In this document: in pieces, positions 42,628 to 51,565 of the stretch
Position numbering within the stretch: position 1 is the stretch's first letter
How the letters are laid out: every line of letters starts with the position of its first letter
Assembly (NCBI GenBank): GCA_024349765.1
Contig: AP026073.1
Location: 4,154,001-4,218,000, forward strand
Direction of reading: 5' to 3'
Length of the DNA: 64,000 bases
DNA from: Streptomyces nigrescens
GTDB taxonomy: Bacteria; Actinomycetota; Actinomycetes; Streptomycetales; Streptomycetaceae
Notes under the pieces: model-generated
Database searches by the model: none
Seen by the model: only the letters and a program-made list of their open reading frames with translations
What the model was told of the DNA's origin: nothing
Position numbers and translations under genes: made by a program

Positions 42628-43260
42628 ATGGGCCCCGTCTCGGACGCCCCAGACACCCCGAACGCGCCAGACACCTCCGATGCCCGGGACGCCCCGGACG
42701 CCCCGGACGTCATCGAGGAGCTCACCGCCGATCACCGCGCGGTACAGCGGCTGTTCGACCGTATCCGCGCCGCCGCACCGGGAAGTGCCGCCCGCAAGGC
42801 CCTCGTCGAGCAGGTGTCCGCCGCCCTGGTCCGGCACTTCGTCGTGGAGAAGGCGTACCTGTACCCCGCCGTGCGGGACTACGTGGCGGACGGGCGGCGG
42901 TGGGCCGAGAAGGAGTTGTCCGACCACGGGCACATCGAGGAGCTGCTGCACGAGCTGGAGCAGCGAAAGTCGCAGGACGAGGACTTCACCGCCCTGGTCC
43001 TGGCCCTGTCGACCCGGGTGACCGGTCACCTCCTCGACGAGGAACAACGGCTCTTCCCCCGGCTGCAGGCCACCTGCCCCGCGCACACCCGGCGGGAGCT
43101 CGGCGAGAAGGTCCGGCGGGCGAGGAACGGTGCCCCGACCCACCCCCGGCCCCACGCCCCGGACTCCGCCCTGGCCACCCGGGCGGTGAGCCCCGGCCTC
43201 GGCCTGCTGGACGGCGTACGGGACTTCCTCACCCGGCGGGGCCGCACCCGGCGCTCCTGA
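42628..43260 (+). CDS. Hemerythrin HHE-domain protein
   Basis: 210 residues. After an Asp/Pro/Ala repeat stretch (1-27), four helices carry iron-ligand His/Glu in ADHRAVQRLFDRI, VRHFVVEKAYLYPAVRDY, SDHGHIEELLHEL and VTGHLLDEEQRLFPRLQ. Such diiron proteins bind O2 or sense redox state. The C-terminal 60 residues are Pro/Arg-rich and look unordered. GAAGGAAC precedes the ATG. The respiratory genes further right suggest an oxygen-related setting (inference). Confidence 0.93.
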   Translation: MGPVSDAPDTPNAPDTSDARDAPDAPDVIEELTADHRAVQRLFDRIRAAAPGSAARKALVEQVSAALVRHFVVEKAYLYPAVRDYVADGRRWAEKELSDHGHIEELLHELEQRKSQDEDFTALVLALSTRVTGHLLDEEQRLFPRLQATCPAHTRRELGEKVRRARNGAPTHPRPHAPDSALATRAVSPGLGLLDGVRDFLTRRGRTRRS

Positions 43261-43264
43261 GGGG

Positions 43265-43369
43265 CGGCCGGACAGTCCGGACGAGCGGCCCGACAGTACG
43301 GACGGCCGGCCCGACAGTCCGCACGAGCGCCCCGACCAGCCGGACGAGCGGCCCGACAAGCCGTCGTCC
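43265..43369 (+). repeat. 21-nt tandem repeat, five units
   Basis: CGGCCCGACAGTCCGGACGA(G)-type units at 43265, 43286, 43307, 43328 and 43349 directly after the hemerythrin stop codon. Confidence 0.88.
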
Positions 43370-43512
43370 TGGCCGGCGCCCGGACCGCGGCCATGCGCAG
43401 GAAAGCGGCGTGCCAGGCGGGTGGCAGCGGCGCCCGTCCCGTTTGGCCGTGCCGTGGAGGTGTTACGGCTAGGCGGTGCGCTCGTGGTACGCGTCGAGAA
43501 AGGGCTCGTGTG

Positions 43513-43639
43513 ATGGCCGAGCAGCATCCGGACCAAAACGGTGGCGTACCCGATCCGCCGGACCAAGACGGTTGCGTACCCGATCCGCCGGACCCCGCGG
43601 GCAGGTTCTCCGGGGCTGCGGGACGGTTGATCCGAGGAG
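43513..43639 (+). pseudogene. Frameshifted N-terminus of holin-like gene
   Basis: From ATG 43513 the frame encodes a short polar leader with a 10-residue duplication and then GRFSGAAGRLIR, after which it runs into Gly-rich nonsense. Adding one base near 43634 would read GRLIREEVATLVQAELERAR, joining it to the next feature. This is the start expected for the Holin-X family. Either a real frameshift, a sequencing error or programmed frameshifting. Confidence 0.55.
43531..43590 (+). repeat. 30-nt tandem duplication
   Basis: Two 30-base units (43531-43560 and 43561-43590) differing at two positions, coding for a Pro-Asp rich 10-residue repeat. Confidence 0.92.
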
Positions 43640-43960
43640 GTGGCCACCTTGGTCCAGGCGGAGCTCGAACGGGCGAGGGACGAACTGACCGCAAGGGCCC
43701 GCGAGACGCGCCTGGGCTCCCTGGCCCTGGCCGCCGGCGGTGTCTGCGCCTCGCTGGCGCTGCTGTCGGCCCATGAGGCGGTGCTGCGCGCGGCGGAACG
43801 CCACTGGCCGCCACCGCAGCGGGCCGCCGCCACCATGGCGCTCGGCTACGCCTCGGGCGCCGCGGCGCTCGCCTCGTTCGGCTGCTGGCGGCTGCGGAAG
43901 GCCCGCGCCGCCTCGCGCGGGGCGGTGGTGCAGATGATCCCCGACCGGACGGCCGACTGA
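43640..43960 (+). CDS. Holin-X-like membrane protein, frameshifted
   Basis: 106 residues in the downstream frame: an amphipathic start (ATLVQAELERARDELTARAR) and two hydrophobic helices (LALAAGGVCASLALLSA and AAATMALGYASGAAALASFG), typical of the actinobacterial Holin-X/phage-holin superfamily III proteins. GTG 43640 directly follows GAGGAG, too close to serve as a ribosome site, and a stop lies four codons upstream, so this part probably belongs to the gene starting at 43513 in another frame. Confidence 0.65.
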   Translation: MATLVQAELERARDELTARARETRLGSLALAAGGVCASLALLSAHEAVLRAAERHWPPPQRAAATMALGYASGAAALASFGCWRLRKARAASRGAVVQMIPDRTAD

Positions 43961-44100
43961 GCCCGTACGCCAAAGAGTGCAGGTGGCGGCCGTCGGGCCC
44001 GGGCTCGATCGGCTCCGCGCGGTCGGGTGCCCGGGTCCGTGATCGTCGGTGCGGCACCGGGCGCAGGGAGGCACCCGCAGGGGCGAAGAGGGAGTGGAGC

Positions 44101-45753
44101 ATGCTGTTCCAGAAGCGGAAGGCCCGGCTTGCGGCGCAGGCCCGCGAGGCGGCCGTCACCAGCTACAGCGCGCTGGACCGCCGGGCCCCGGTCTCCGAAC
44201 TGGCGAAGGAACTGCTGCGCAAGGCCTTCCCGGACCACTGGTCCTTCCTGCTGGGCGAAATCGCGCTGTACAGCCTCGTGGTGCTGGTGCTGACCGGAAG
44301 CTATCTGACGCTGTATTTCGAACCCAGCATGAGCCAGAGCACGTACCACGGTGCGTTCCACCCGCTGGACGGGCTCGTGATGACGGACGCCTATGCGTCG
44401 ACCCTGGACATCAGTTTCGATGTCCGGGGCGGGCTGCTGATCCGGCAGATGCACCACTGGGCGGCCCTGGTGTTCGTGGCCGCGCTGGGCGTGCACATGC
44501 TGCGGGTGTTCTTCACCGGGGCCTTCCGCCGTCCCCGCGAAGGCAACTGGATGATCGGGGTGACGCTGTTCCTGCTCGCCCTGCTGGAGGGATTCGCCGG
44601 TTATTCGCTCCCCGACGACCTGCTGTCCGGCACGGGGCTGCGCACCGCGAACACCATCGTGCTGTCCATTCCCGTCGTGGGGACGTATCTGAGCTATTTC
44701 CTGTGGGGCGGGTCGTACCCCGGCCACATCCTGATCGCCCGGCTGTACACGGTGCATGTGCTGTTCGTGCCCGCGATTCTGATCGCCCTGCTCGGTGCGC
44801 ATCTGGTGATGGTGGTCTATCTGAAGCACACTCAGTGGTCGGCCAGGGGGAAGACCAATCGGAACGCCGTCGGGCAGCCGATGTTCCCGCAGTTCACCGC
44901 CAAGTCCACCGGTCTGGGCCTGATGGTCTTCGGGGTGGTGGCCTGGCTGGGGGCGGTCGCCCAGATCAACCCGGTGTGGGACTACGGCCCCTACGTGGCG
45001 GACCAGGCGTCCACCGATGCCCAGCCGGACTGGTACGTGGGCTTCCTCGAAGGGGCGTTGCGGCTGATGCCCCCGTGGGAGACCAATGTGGCGGGGCACA
45101 CCATCATGTGGAACGTGCTCCTCCCGGCGGTGGTGCTGCCCGGTGTGCTCTTCCTCGTGCTCTACCTGTACCCGTACTTCGAGAAGTGGGTGACGGGTGA
45201 CCTGATGGAGCATCACCTCTGCGACCGGCCGCGCGACCGCCCCACCCGTACGGGCCTGGGAGTCGCCGCGATCGTCTTCTACGCCGTGTTGCTGGTGGCC
45301 GGCGGCAACGACGTGGTCGCCGCGGTCTTCGAGGTCTCGGTCGAGGCGCTGACCTGGATCTTCCGCGTCGCGGTGATCGTCGGCCCGATCCTCGCGTTCC
45401 TCATCACCAAGCGCTTCTGCCTGGCCCTGCAGGCCCATGACCGTCAGCTGCTGGAGGAGGGCGAGGAGACCGGCCAGATCAGCCAGAACGTCTACGGCGG
45501 GATCGGCGAGAGCAACCGGCCGCTCGACACCGACCAGCGTTACCGTCTCCTGGTGCGGGACGTTCCCGCGCCGCTGGAGCATCCGGGCGGGCGGGCACCG
45601 CGCCGGCAGCGGCTACGCGCCGTGCTGAGCGCCTGGTACTACCGCGACCGGGTCGAGATGCCGGCCACCGCGGAGGAGCGTCTCCAGATTTCCGGAAAGA
45701 CGATGGACCCGGTGGCGGGCGCGGGCCGCGCGGGCGAGGAAGAGACTTCCTAG
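44101..45753 (+). CDS. qcrB: Cytochrome bc1 complex, cytochrome b subunit
   Basis: 550 residues. Heme-ligand His pairs lie in QMHHWAALVFVAALGVHMLR and YTVHVLFVPAILIALLGAHL; the quinol-site motif is QPDWYVG, with PDWY in place of PEWY as is usual in actinobacteria. Long C-terminal extension (about 430-550), also actinobacterial. It moves electrons from menaquinol in the membrane. qcrA and qcrC, normally upstream, are absent, so this is a second, orphan copy. It is convergent with ctaF/ctaD. Confidence 0.95.
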   Translation: MLFQKRKARLAAQAREAAVTSYSALDRRAPVSELAKELLRKAFPDHWSFLLGEIALYSLVVLVLTGSYLTLYFEPSMSQSTYHGAFHPLDGLVMTDAYASTLDISFDVRGGLLIRQMHHWAALVFVAALGVHMLRVFFTGAFRRPREGNWMIGVTLFLLALLEGFAGYSLPDDLLSGTGLRTANTIVLSIPVVGTYLSYFLWGGSYPGHILIARLYTVHVLFVPAILIALLGAHLVMVVYLKHTQWSARGKTNRNAVGQPMFPQFTAKSTGLGLMVFGVVAWLGAVAQINPVWDYGPYVADQASTDAQPDWYVGFLEGALRLMPPWETNVAGHTIMWNVLLPAVVLPGVLFLVLYLYPYFEKWVTGDLMEHHLCDRPRDRPTRTGLGVAAIVFYAVLLVAGGNDVVAAVFEVSVEALTWIFRVAVIVGPILAFLITKRFCLALQAHDRQLLEEGEETGQISQNVYGGIGESNRPLDTDQRYRLLVRDVPAPLEHPGGRAPRRQRLRAVLSAWYYRDRVEMPATAEERLQISGKTMDPVAGAGRAGEEETS

Positions 45754-45769
45754 AGCTCAGCGGGCCCGT

Positions 45770-46159
45770 TCAGTCGTCGCGGCGGGCGAATTCGAAGACC
45801 ATTCCGAAGATGGCGGACACGGTGACGCCGAGCCCGATGAGGAGCAGCCACACCGCGTAGACGAGGCCGAGTCCCGACAGTGCCACGCCCAGTGCGACCA
45901 CGATCGGATAGCCGCTGTGCGGCGGGAAGAAGTCGAGTGGGCCGCTGCGCTCGTGGATCTCGGATTCCTGCCGGTCCTCCGGCCGTTCGCCCTTGCGGCG
46001 GTAGTTCACGGCACAGAAGAACGAGATGACGACCGCCATGAAACAGGACACCGTGAGCGCGGCGATGCCGGCCGGTTCCCGGGCGAACCAGATGTACACC
46101 GCGTCGGTGAGCAGGAAGAAGAGGGCGACGCCCGCGAAGAGAAACGCCTCGGCTTTCAC
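45770..46159 (-). CDS. ctaF: Cytochrome c oxidase subunit IV
   Basis: 129 residues, GTG 46159, overlapping the ctaD stop by four bases (GTGA), so translation is coupled. Four hydrophobic helices and the [15 protein letters not shown] segment are typical of the actinobacterial CtaF protein. It is a structural subunit of the aa3-type oxidase. The gene order ctaD-ctaF without ctaC/ctaE shows a partial second cluster. Confidence 0.93.
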   Translation of the reverse strand: MKAEAFLFAGVALFFLLTDAVYIWFAREPAGIAALTVSCFMAVVISFFCAVNYRRKGERPEDRQESEIHERSGPLDFFPPHSGYPIVVALGVALSGLGLVYAVWLLLIGLGVTVSAIFGMVFEFARRDD

Positions 46160-47874
46160 TTCTGCTCGTCTCCCAAGGTGTCCGGGGTCGGTTCGGACGT
46201 TCCGCGTTCACTTGGGGCGAGTTCGAGGTACTGGGGATGATGGAGGTCGAAGGCGGGCGAGTCGGAACGGATCCGGGGAAGCGCCACGAAGTTGTGACGG
46301 GGCGGCGGACACGAGGTGGCCCATTCCAGCGACCGTCCGAATCCCCATGGGTCGTCACTCTCCACCCCGGGCGCGTATTTCGCGGTCTTCCAGACGTTGT
46401 AGAGGAAGGGCAGGGTCGACAGGCCCAGCAGGAACGCACCGGCCGAGGAGATGGTGTTCAGGAGGGTGAAGCCGTCGGCGGCGAGATAGTCGGCGTAGCG
46501 GCGCGGCATGCCCATCTCACCGAGCCAGTGGTGGACGAGGAAGGTGGTCTGGAAGCCGATGAACAACGTCCAGAAGTGAATCTTCCCCAGTCGCTCGTCG
46601 AGCATCCGGCCGGTCCATTTCGGCCACCAGAAATAGAAGCCGCCGAACATCGCGAAGACGATCGTGCCGAACAGCACATAGTGCAGATGCGCGACGATGA
46701 AGTAGGTATCGGTGACCTGGAAGTCCATGGGGGGTGAGGCGATCAGCACACCGCTGAGGCCTCCGAGGAGAAAGGTCACCATGAATCCGACGGCCCAGAG
46801 CATCGGCGTCTCGAACGACAGGCTGCCCCGCCACATCGTCCCGATCCAGTTGAAGAACTTCACCCCGGTCGGTGCCGCGATCAGGAAGGACATCAGGGAG
46901 AAGAACGGCAGCAGCACCGCGCCCGTGGCGAACATGTGGTGCGCCCACACCGCGGCGGACAGCATGGTGATGGCGATCGTCGCGCCGACCATGCCGACGT
47001 ATCCGAAGACCGGTTTGCGGCTGAAGACGGGCACGATCTCGGTCACCACACCGAAGAACGGCAGCGCGACGATATAGACCTCGGGGTGGCCGAAGAACCA
47101 GAAAAGGTGCTGCCAGAGCAGCGCCCCGCCATTGGCCGCGTCGAAGACGTGCGCACCGAGCCGCCGGTCGGCCAGCAGCACGAGGAGTGCGGCGGTGAGG
47201 ACCGGAAAGGCGAGCAGCGCCAGGATGGAGGTGAAAAGGATGTTCCAGGTGAAGATCGGCATCCGGAACATCGTCATTCCGGGGGCGCGCAGCGTGATGA
47301 TGGTGGCGACGAAATTGACCGAGCCGAGGGTGGTGCTGAGACCGGCGACGACCAGGCCCGCCGCCCACAGGTCGCCGCCGGCACCCGGCGAAAACACCTC
47401 GCTGTTCAGCGGTGCGTAGGCGAACCATCCGAAGGGGGCCGCACCGCCCGGCACGACGAATCCCGACACCACCATCAGCCCGCCGAAGAGGAAGAGCCAG
47501 TACGTCAGGGCGTTGAGCCGGGGAAAGGCGACGTCGGGTGCGCCGATCTGCAGGGGCATGACGGCATTGGCGAACCCGGCGAACGTCGGGGTCGCGAAGA
47601 GCAGCATCATGACCGTGCCGTGAATGGTGAACAGTTGGTTGTACTGCTCATTGCTGACGATCTGCAGGCCCGGTCGGGCCAGCTCCGCGCGCATCAGCAT
47701 CGCGAGAACTCCGGCGAACAGGAAGAACCCGAAGGCCGTGACGAGATACATATTGCCGATCACCTTGTGATCGGTGGTCGTCACATACTTCCGGATCCTG
47801 TTGCCTGCCTTGACGCGCGGATTCTGGGAGGCGTCCAGCGGCTCCCGCCGCCGGTCGTGGTCCAGCTGCGACAT
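46156..47874 (-). CDS. ctaD: Cytochrome c oxidase subunit I
   Basis: 572 residues, ATG 47874 after GGAGGGG. Heme a ligand in FTIHGTVMM, CuB ligand and cross-linked Tyr in [10 protein letters not shown] (Glu of the D-path also here), the HH pair in [10 protein letters not shown], and heme ligands in [12 protein letters not shown], so all catalytic residues are kept. The K-path Lys of PTGVKFFNW is present too. It reduces O2 to water and pumps protons. A second copy next to orphan qcrB. Confidence 0.97.
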   Translation of the reverse strand: MSQLDHDRRREPLDASQNPRVKAGNRIRKYVTTTDHKVIGNMYLVTAFGFFLFAGVLAMLMRAELARPGLQIVSNEQYNQLFTIHGTVMMLLFATPTFAGFANAVMPLQIGAPDVAFPRLNALTYWLFLFGGLMVVSGFVVPGGAAPFGWFAYAPLNSEVFSPGAGGDLWAAGLVVAGLSTTLGSVNFVATIITLRAPGMTMFRMPIFTWNILFTSILALLAFPVLTAALLVLLADRRLGAHVFDAANGGALLWQHLFWFFGHPEVYIVALPFFGVVTEIVPVFSRKPVFGYVGMVGATIAITMLSAAVWAHHMFATGAVLLPFFSLMSFLIAAPTGVKFFNWIGTMWRGSLSFETPMLWAVGFMVTFLLGGLSGVLIASPPMDFQVTDTYFIVAHLHYVLFGTIVFAMFGGFYFWWPKWTGRMLDERLGKIHFWTLFIGFQTTFLVHHWLGEMGMPRRYADYLAADGFTLLNTISSAGAFLLGLSTLPFLYNVWKTAKYAPGVESDDPWGFGRSLEWATSCPPPRHNFVALPRIRSDSPAFDLHHPQYLELAPSERGTSEPTPDTLGDEQK

Positions 47875-48147
47875 CGCCCCTCCGAGACACTGGCGGCCGG
47901 CGGCGGGTTCCGGCCCCTCACCGCGCCTCACTGTGTAGCCGCAACCGTTGGCCGCCAAACCTTCTGTCGACCATCCAGACCCGCCCCCATGGCCCACCGC
48001 ACGTCATTGCGATATCACGTCCGAATACCGCCAGCCCCGGTGCGGCACACAGCGCAGACTTTTCCCTGGATGAGGAATCCGATGACGACACATTCCATGA
48101 CGTCGCATCTCCATGATGCTGATTCCTCGGGAAAGGAATGAGCGACC

Positions 48148-48657
48148 ATGACGCTCTACACCACGATGGACAGCCCGCTCGGCGAGCTGCTGCTGGTCGG
48201 CGAGCGGTCCCGGACCGCGCGCGGAGGCACCGCGCTGGCCTCGCTGTCGGTGCCCGGCCAGAAGGGCGGCGTCACCGTCCGGGACGGCTGGACCGGGGAC
48301 GCGGCGGCGTTCGCCGAGATCACCGGCCAGCTGCGCGCGTACTTCGACGGCACCCGCACCCGCTTCGACCTCACCTACGTCCCCTCCGGCAGCGCGTTCC
48401 AGCGGCAGGTCTGGGCGGCGATCGAGACCGTCCCGTACGGCACCACCACGACCTACGGCCGGATCGCCGACCGGATCGGGGCCCCGCGCACCGCGGTCCG
48501 CTCGGTCGGCGCCGCGATCGCCGCGAACCCGCTGCTCATCGTCCGCCCCTGCCATCGCGTGATCGGCGCGAACGGCGCCCTCACCGGCTACGCGGGCGGC
48601 CTGCAGCGCAAGCAGCGACTGCTGCTCCACGAGGGCGCCGCCCAGGCGGCCGCCTGA
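48148..48657 (+). CDS. ogt: Methylated-DNA-protein-cysteine methyltransferase
   Basis: 169 residues. Active-site PCHRVI with the alkyl-accepting Cys, preceded by the helix-turn-helix-like GTTTTYGRIADRIG and RSVGAAIAANPLLIVR, and N-terminal Ogt domain. It directly repairs O6-alkylguanine in DNA. GGAAAGGA lies about 12 bases upstream. It heads an operon with a 2OG-Fe(II) oxygenase. Confidence 0.95.
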   Translation: MTLYTTMDSPLGELLLVGERSRTARGGTALASLSVPGQKGGVTVRDGWTGDAAAFAEITGQLRAYFDGTRTRFDLTYVPSGSAFQRQVWAAIETVPYGTTTTYGRIADRIGAPRTAVRSVGAAIAANPLLIVRPCHRVIGANGALTGYAGGLQRKQRLLLHEGAAQAAA

Positions 48658-48701
48658 GTGACCGGCTCCAGAGCGACGCACACAGAACGAAGGAACCCAC
48701 C

Positions 48702-49448
48702 ATGACCCCCGCCACCACGACCGAGGCCACCTCACCGGACGGCAGCCTCACCGCACGGGTCGACGCCGCCGACTGGGGCGCCCTCACCGACGAGGTCAAC
48801 GAGTACGGCAGCGCGCTGACCGGGCCGCTGCTCACATCCGGCCGGTGCCGCGAGATCGCCGCCCTGTACGACGACGCCGAACGGTTCCGCACCACCGTCG
48901 ACATGGCCCGCCACCGCTTCGGCTCCGGTCAGTACCGCTACTTCACCCATGACCTGCCGGACGCCGTCCGCGAACTGCGCGAGGCGTTCTACCCGCATCT
49001 CCTGCCGATCGCCCGCGACTGGGCCGCCAAGCTCGGGCGGAGCGCCCCGTGGCCGGACGATCTCGGGCGGTGGCTCGCTACGTGCCACCGGGCCGGGCAG
49101 GCCAAGTCCGCCCAGATCCTGCTGCGTTACGGCGCAGGCGACTGGAACGCGCTGCACCGCGACGTGTTCGGCGAGATGGTCTTCCCGCTCCAGGTCGTCA
49201 TCGGCCTCGACGCACCCGGTGTCGATTTCACCGGCGGCGAGTTCCTGATGACCGAACAGCGGCCCCGCGCCCAGTCCCGGGGCTCGTCCGCCACGCTCCC
49301 CCAGGGACACGCGCTGGTCTTCACCACCCGCGACCGCCCGGTGGCCTCCCGGCGCGGCTGGTCCGTCGGGCCGATGCGGCACGGCGTGAGCACCGTCCGC
49401 TCCGGGGTGCGGCGGACGCTCGGCCTCGTCTTCCACGAGGCGTCATGA
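48702..49448 (+). CDS. 2OG-Fe(II) oxygenase family protein
   Basis: 248 residues from ATG 48702, with GAAGGAACC upstream. The double-stranded beta helix has iron ligands in ALHRDVFGEM (H-x-D) and MRHGVSTVRSG (distal His plus the 2-oxoglutarate Arg). ILLRYGAGDWNALHRD is the family's entry strand. It follows ogt by 44 bases; I infer an alkylation-damage role like AlkB although overall it resembles other prolyl-hydroxylase-type proteins. Its TGA overlaps the next ATG. Confidence 0.9.
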   Translation: MTPATTTEATSPDGSLTARVDAADWGALTDEVNEYGSALTGPLLTSGRCREIAALYDDAERFRTTVDMARHRFGSGQYRYFTHDLPDAVRELREAFYPHLLPIARDWAAKLGRSAPWPDDLGRWLATCHRAGQAKSAQILLRYGAGDWNALHRDVFGEMVFPLQVVIGLDAPGVDFTGGEFLMTEQRPRAQSRGSSATLPQGHALVFTTRDRPVASRRGWSVGPMRHGVSTVRSGVRRTLGLVFHEAS

Positions 49449-49978
49449 ACGGCCCCACCACGGGTCCCCAGCCGGGTACGCGGGAGGTGCCCGCTCCGCA
49501 CACCGAGGCAGAGCTGGCCGCCCTGATCGGCCTGCTGACCGGGCACCGCTCGCGGATCCGGTCCGTCGCGGTCGGCCACGGCCGGGACGGGAGTTCCCGC
49601 GCCGCCGCGCAGGCGTTCACCGCGGCCTGGCAGGCGCTCGGCAAGGACGTCCTCGCGGTCGTCGACTGGCCCGAGCACGCGGCCTCGTGGCTGCGGCCCG
49701 CCCGGCGACTGACCGCCCAGACCCCGGACGCCTGGGTGTTGGCCGGCGCACCGGCAGGCGTCGCCCCACTGCTCCGGCGCCTGCGCCGCTCCACCGACTG
49801 GGACCCCGCTCGCACCGTCGGCTTCGCCTCCCTCGGCACGCCCCGACTCGTCGAACTCGCCCGTGCCGACACCGTCCACGGGTTGCGCGGCGCATCGCGG
49901 GACGGCGGCACCTGGGATCTGCGCCGGGGCTGGACCACCCACTACCTGCCCGCGGTGGCGGCCGACGCCCAGCGGTGA
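49445..49978 (+). CDS. Hypothetical protein of repair operon
   Basis: 177 residues, overlapping the oxygenase by four bases, so coupled. The fold looks alpha/beta with a SIS-like or P-loop-free GHGRDGSSRAAAQAFTAAWQ segment, then VVDWPEHAASWLRPARR, DAWVLAGAPAGVAPLL and a WDPARTVGFASLG strand. Similar to substrate-binding/SIS-type sensor cores at a glance; not assigned. Being third in the ogt operon suggests a role in alkylation response or its signalling. Confidence 0.75.
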   Translation: MNGPTTGPQPGTREVPAPHTEAELAALIGLLTGHRSRIRSVAVGHGRDGSSRAAAQAFTAAWQALGKDVLAVVDWPEHAASWLRPARRLTAQTPDAWVLAGAPAGVAPLLRRLRRSTDWDPARTVGFASLGTPRLVELARADTVHGLRGASRDGGTWDLRRGWTTHYLPAVAADAQR

Positions 49979-50159
49979 CCCGCTCTTTTCGGCCCCGGTC
50001 AGGGGCGGTCCTGCTCCGTTCGACCGGCTCCACCGGACTCCCCCGGGCCGCAGCCCTCATACGGCAATTGTGCGCGCTGGTCGACGAGTTGGTCGCCGAT
50101 GAGGAACCCAGCGCGGCACCCGGGGCGCGCGGAGTCCGGTCGTATCGGGCATCCGTCCG

Positions 50160-50735
50160 TCAGTGGTCGACGTGGGTCAGGCAGAGCGTGGTGTCCCCGA
50201 GCCTGCCGCCCCTCTCCTCGTACTGGGTGAACTCAGCGGGGCACTCGCCGCTGGGTCCGGGCGTGAACCGGATCTTGTAATCCGCTTGGGGATCGGTGCA
50301 GTTGATGGTGAACAGCACCGGCTTGGCGTGCGTGCCCCGGTTTTCCAGGCAGTCCCCGACCTTTGCCTCACGGGCGGTCTTCGCCGGCTCCTTGCCGTCG
50401 CTGAGCAGCCAGAACACCGTGCCGAGAGCGGCCACGACAGCCAGCGCGATCACCGGCCTGAGCCACTGCCGGGGATTCGGCCCGGTAGGCACGAACACGG
50501 GAGCGCCCGGCGGCGGCTGGTTCTGCCCCCACTGCTGCCGGCCCCACTGCTGCGGAGTGGGTGGCCCGTACGGAGCGGGCGCGGGTGGCCCGTAGGGGGC
50601 CGCCGCGGGTGGCCCGTACGGGGCGGGGCCGCTCTGCCCGTAGGGAGTCGGTCCGGGCGGCGGGCCGTAGGGGTTCGGGCCGTTGTGGTCATGCGGGGAC
50701 GGACCGCCGGGAGGCGGCGGTGTGTACGCGGACAG
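50160..50735 (-). CDS. Proline-rich single-span membrane protein (LppU-like)
   Basis: 191 residues if started at CTG 50735, which has GAGGGGG seven bases upstream and is the only start with a ribosome site; the frame remains open to GTG 50837 inside the divergent methyltransferase gene. A Pro/Tyr/Gly-rich N-terminus (YGPP repeats) precedes one helix (VIALAVVAALGTVFWLL), then a 65-residue extracellular domain with four cysteines (VGDCLENRG, INCTDPQAD, GECPAEF, TLCLTHVD), typical of LppU/SCO3897 family proteins. Confidence 0.85.
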   Translation of the reverse strand: MSAYTPPPPGGPSPHDHNGPNPYGPPPGPTPYGQSGPAPYGPPAAAPYGPPAPAPYGPPTPQQWGRQQWGQNQPPPGAPVFVPTGPNPRQWLRPVIALAVVAALGTVFWLLSDGKEPAKTAREAKVGDCLENRGTHAKPVLFTINCTDPQADYKIRFTPGPSGECPAEFTQYEERGGRLGDTTLCLTHVDH

Positions 50736-50824
50736 AGTGTTCCCCCTCGCCGTTCGATGTTCGGTACGGCAGGCTACGCCCCCGCCCGTTCGACGATTCG
50801 GCGAGGGGGTTACCGTCCTCGACC

Positions 50825-51481
50825 ATGAGCGAAACACCCCATCTGCACGCCGTTCGCACGGCCTACGACACCGTGGCCGTCGACTACGAGCGGCTGCTGC
50901 GCGACGCCTTGCGGGCCAAGCCGCTGGACCGGGCGATGCTGGGCGCGTTCGCCGAAGCCGTACGGGCCGATGACGCGGGCCCGGTCGCCGACCTCGGCTG
51001 CGGCCCCGGCCGGGTGACGGCGCACCTGCACGGCCTCGGCGTCCCCGTCTTCGGCATCGACCTGTCGTCAGAGATGGTTGCCGTCGCCCGCCGGACGTTC
51101 CCGGGCCTGCGGTTCGACGAGGGGTCGATGACGGCCCTGGACCTGGAGGACGGCGTTCTCGGCGGCATCGTCTCCTGGTACTCGATCGTCCACACCCCGC
51201 CGGAGGTGCTGCCGACGGTCTTCGCCGAGTTCCACCGGGTGCTGGCCCCGGGCGGTCATCTGCTGATCGCGTTCAAGGTCGGCAACCAGCTCCGCCACCT
51301 GGAGAAGGCCTACGGCCACGCGCTCTCGCTCGACGTCTACTGGATGCCGCCGGAGGAGATCGCCGAGCTGCTGAGCGCGGCCGGGCTGGTCGTGGACGCC
51401 CGGCTGATCCGCGAACCCGACGACCAGGAGCGGCCGACGCAGGGCCGGCAGGCGTACTTCCTGGCCCGCAGGCCCGGCTGA
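50825..51481 (+). CDS. Class I SAM-dependent methyltransferase
   Basis: 218 residues. Motif I VADLGCGPGRVTAHLHGLG, acidic residue in GIDLSSEMVAVARR, motif II in GGIVSWYSIVHTPPEV and motif III in VLAPGGHLLIAFKV. A small-molecule-type methyltransferase of the ubiquinone/SAM-11 group; substrate unknown. Divergent from the LppU-like gene with 90 bases between. Confidence 0.93.
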   Translation: MSETPHLHAVRTAYDTVAVDYERLLRDALRAKPLDRAMLGAFAEAVRADDAGPVADLGCGPGRVTAHLHGLGVPVFGIDLSSEMVAVARRTFPGLRFDEGSMTALDLEDGVLGGIVSWYSIVHTPPEVLPTVFAEFHRVLAPGGHLLIAFKVGNQLRHLEKAYGHALSLDVYWMPPEEIAELLSAAGLVVDARLIREPDDQERPTQGRQAYFLARRPG

Positions 51482-51565
51482 CGTGACGGTGAGCCGACGT
51501 GCTTGACGCGGCCTGCGCCCCGTCGGTGCGGAACCGCCGTGCCCCGCTCCGCGTGATCACGAAGT

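Noticed and set aside
42484-43836. Long minus-strand frame opposite hemerythrin
   Set aside because: The plus strand holds a clear hemerythrin; the minus frame is repetitive SGRPS-type translation of the 21-nt repeats.
49979-50159. Coding remnant after the repair operon
   Set aside because: A 60-residue frame shows mild coding bias but has no start site and no recognisable feature.
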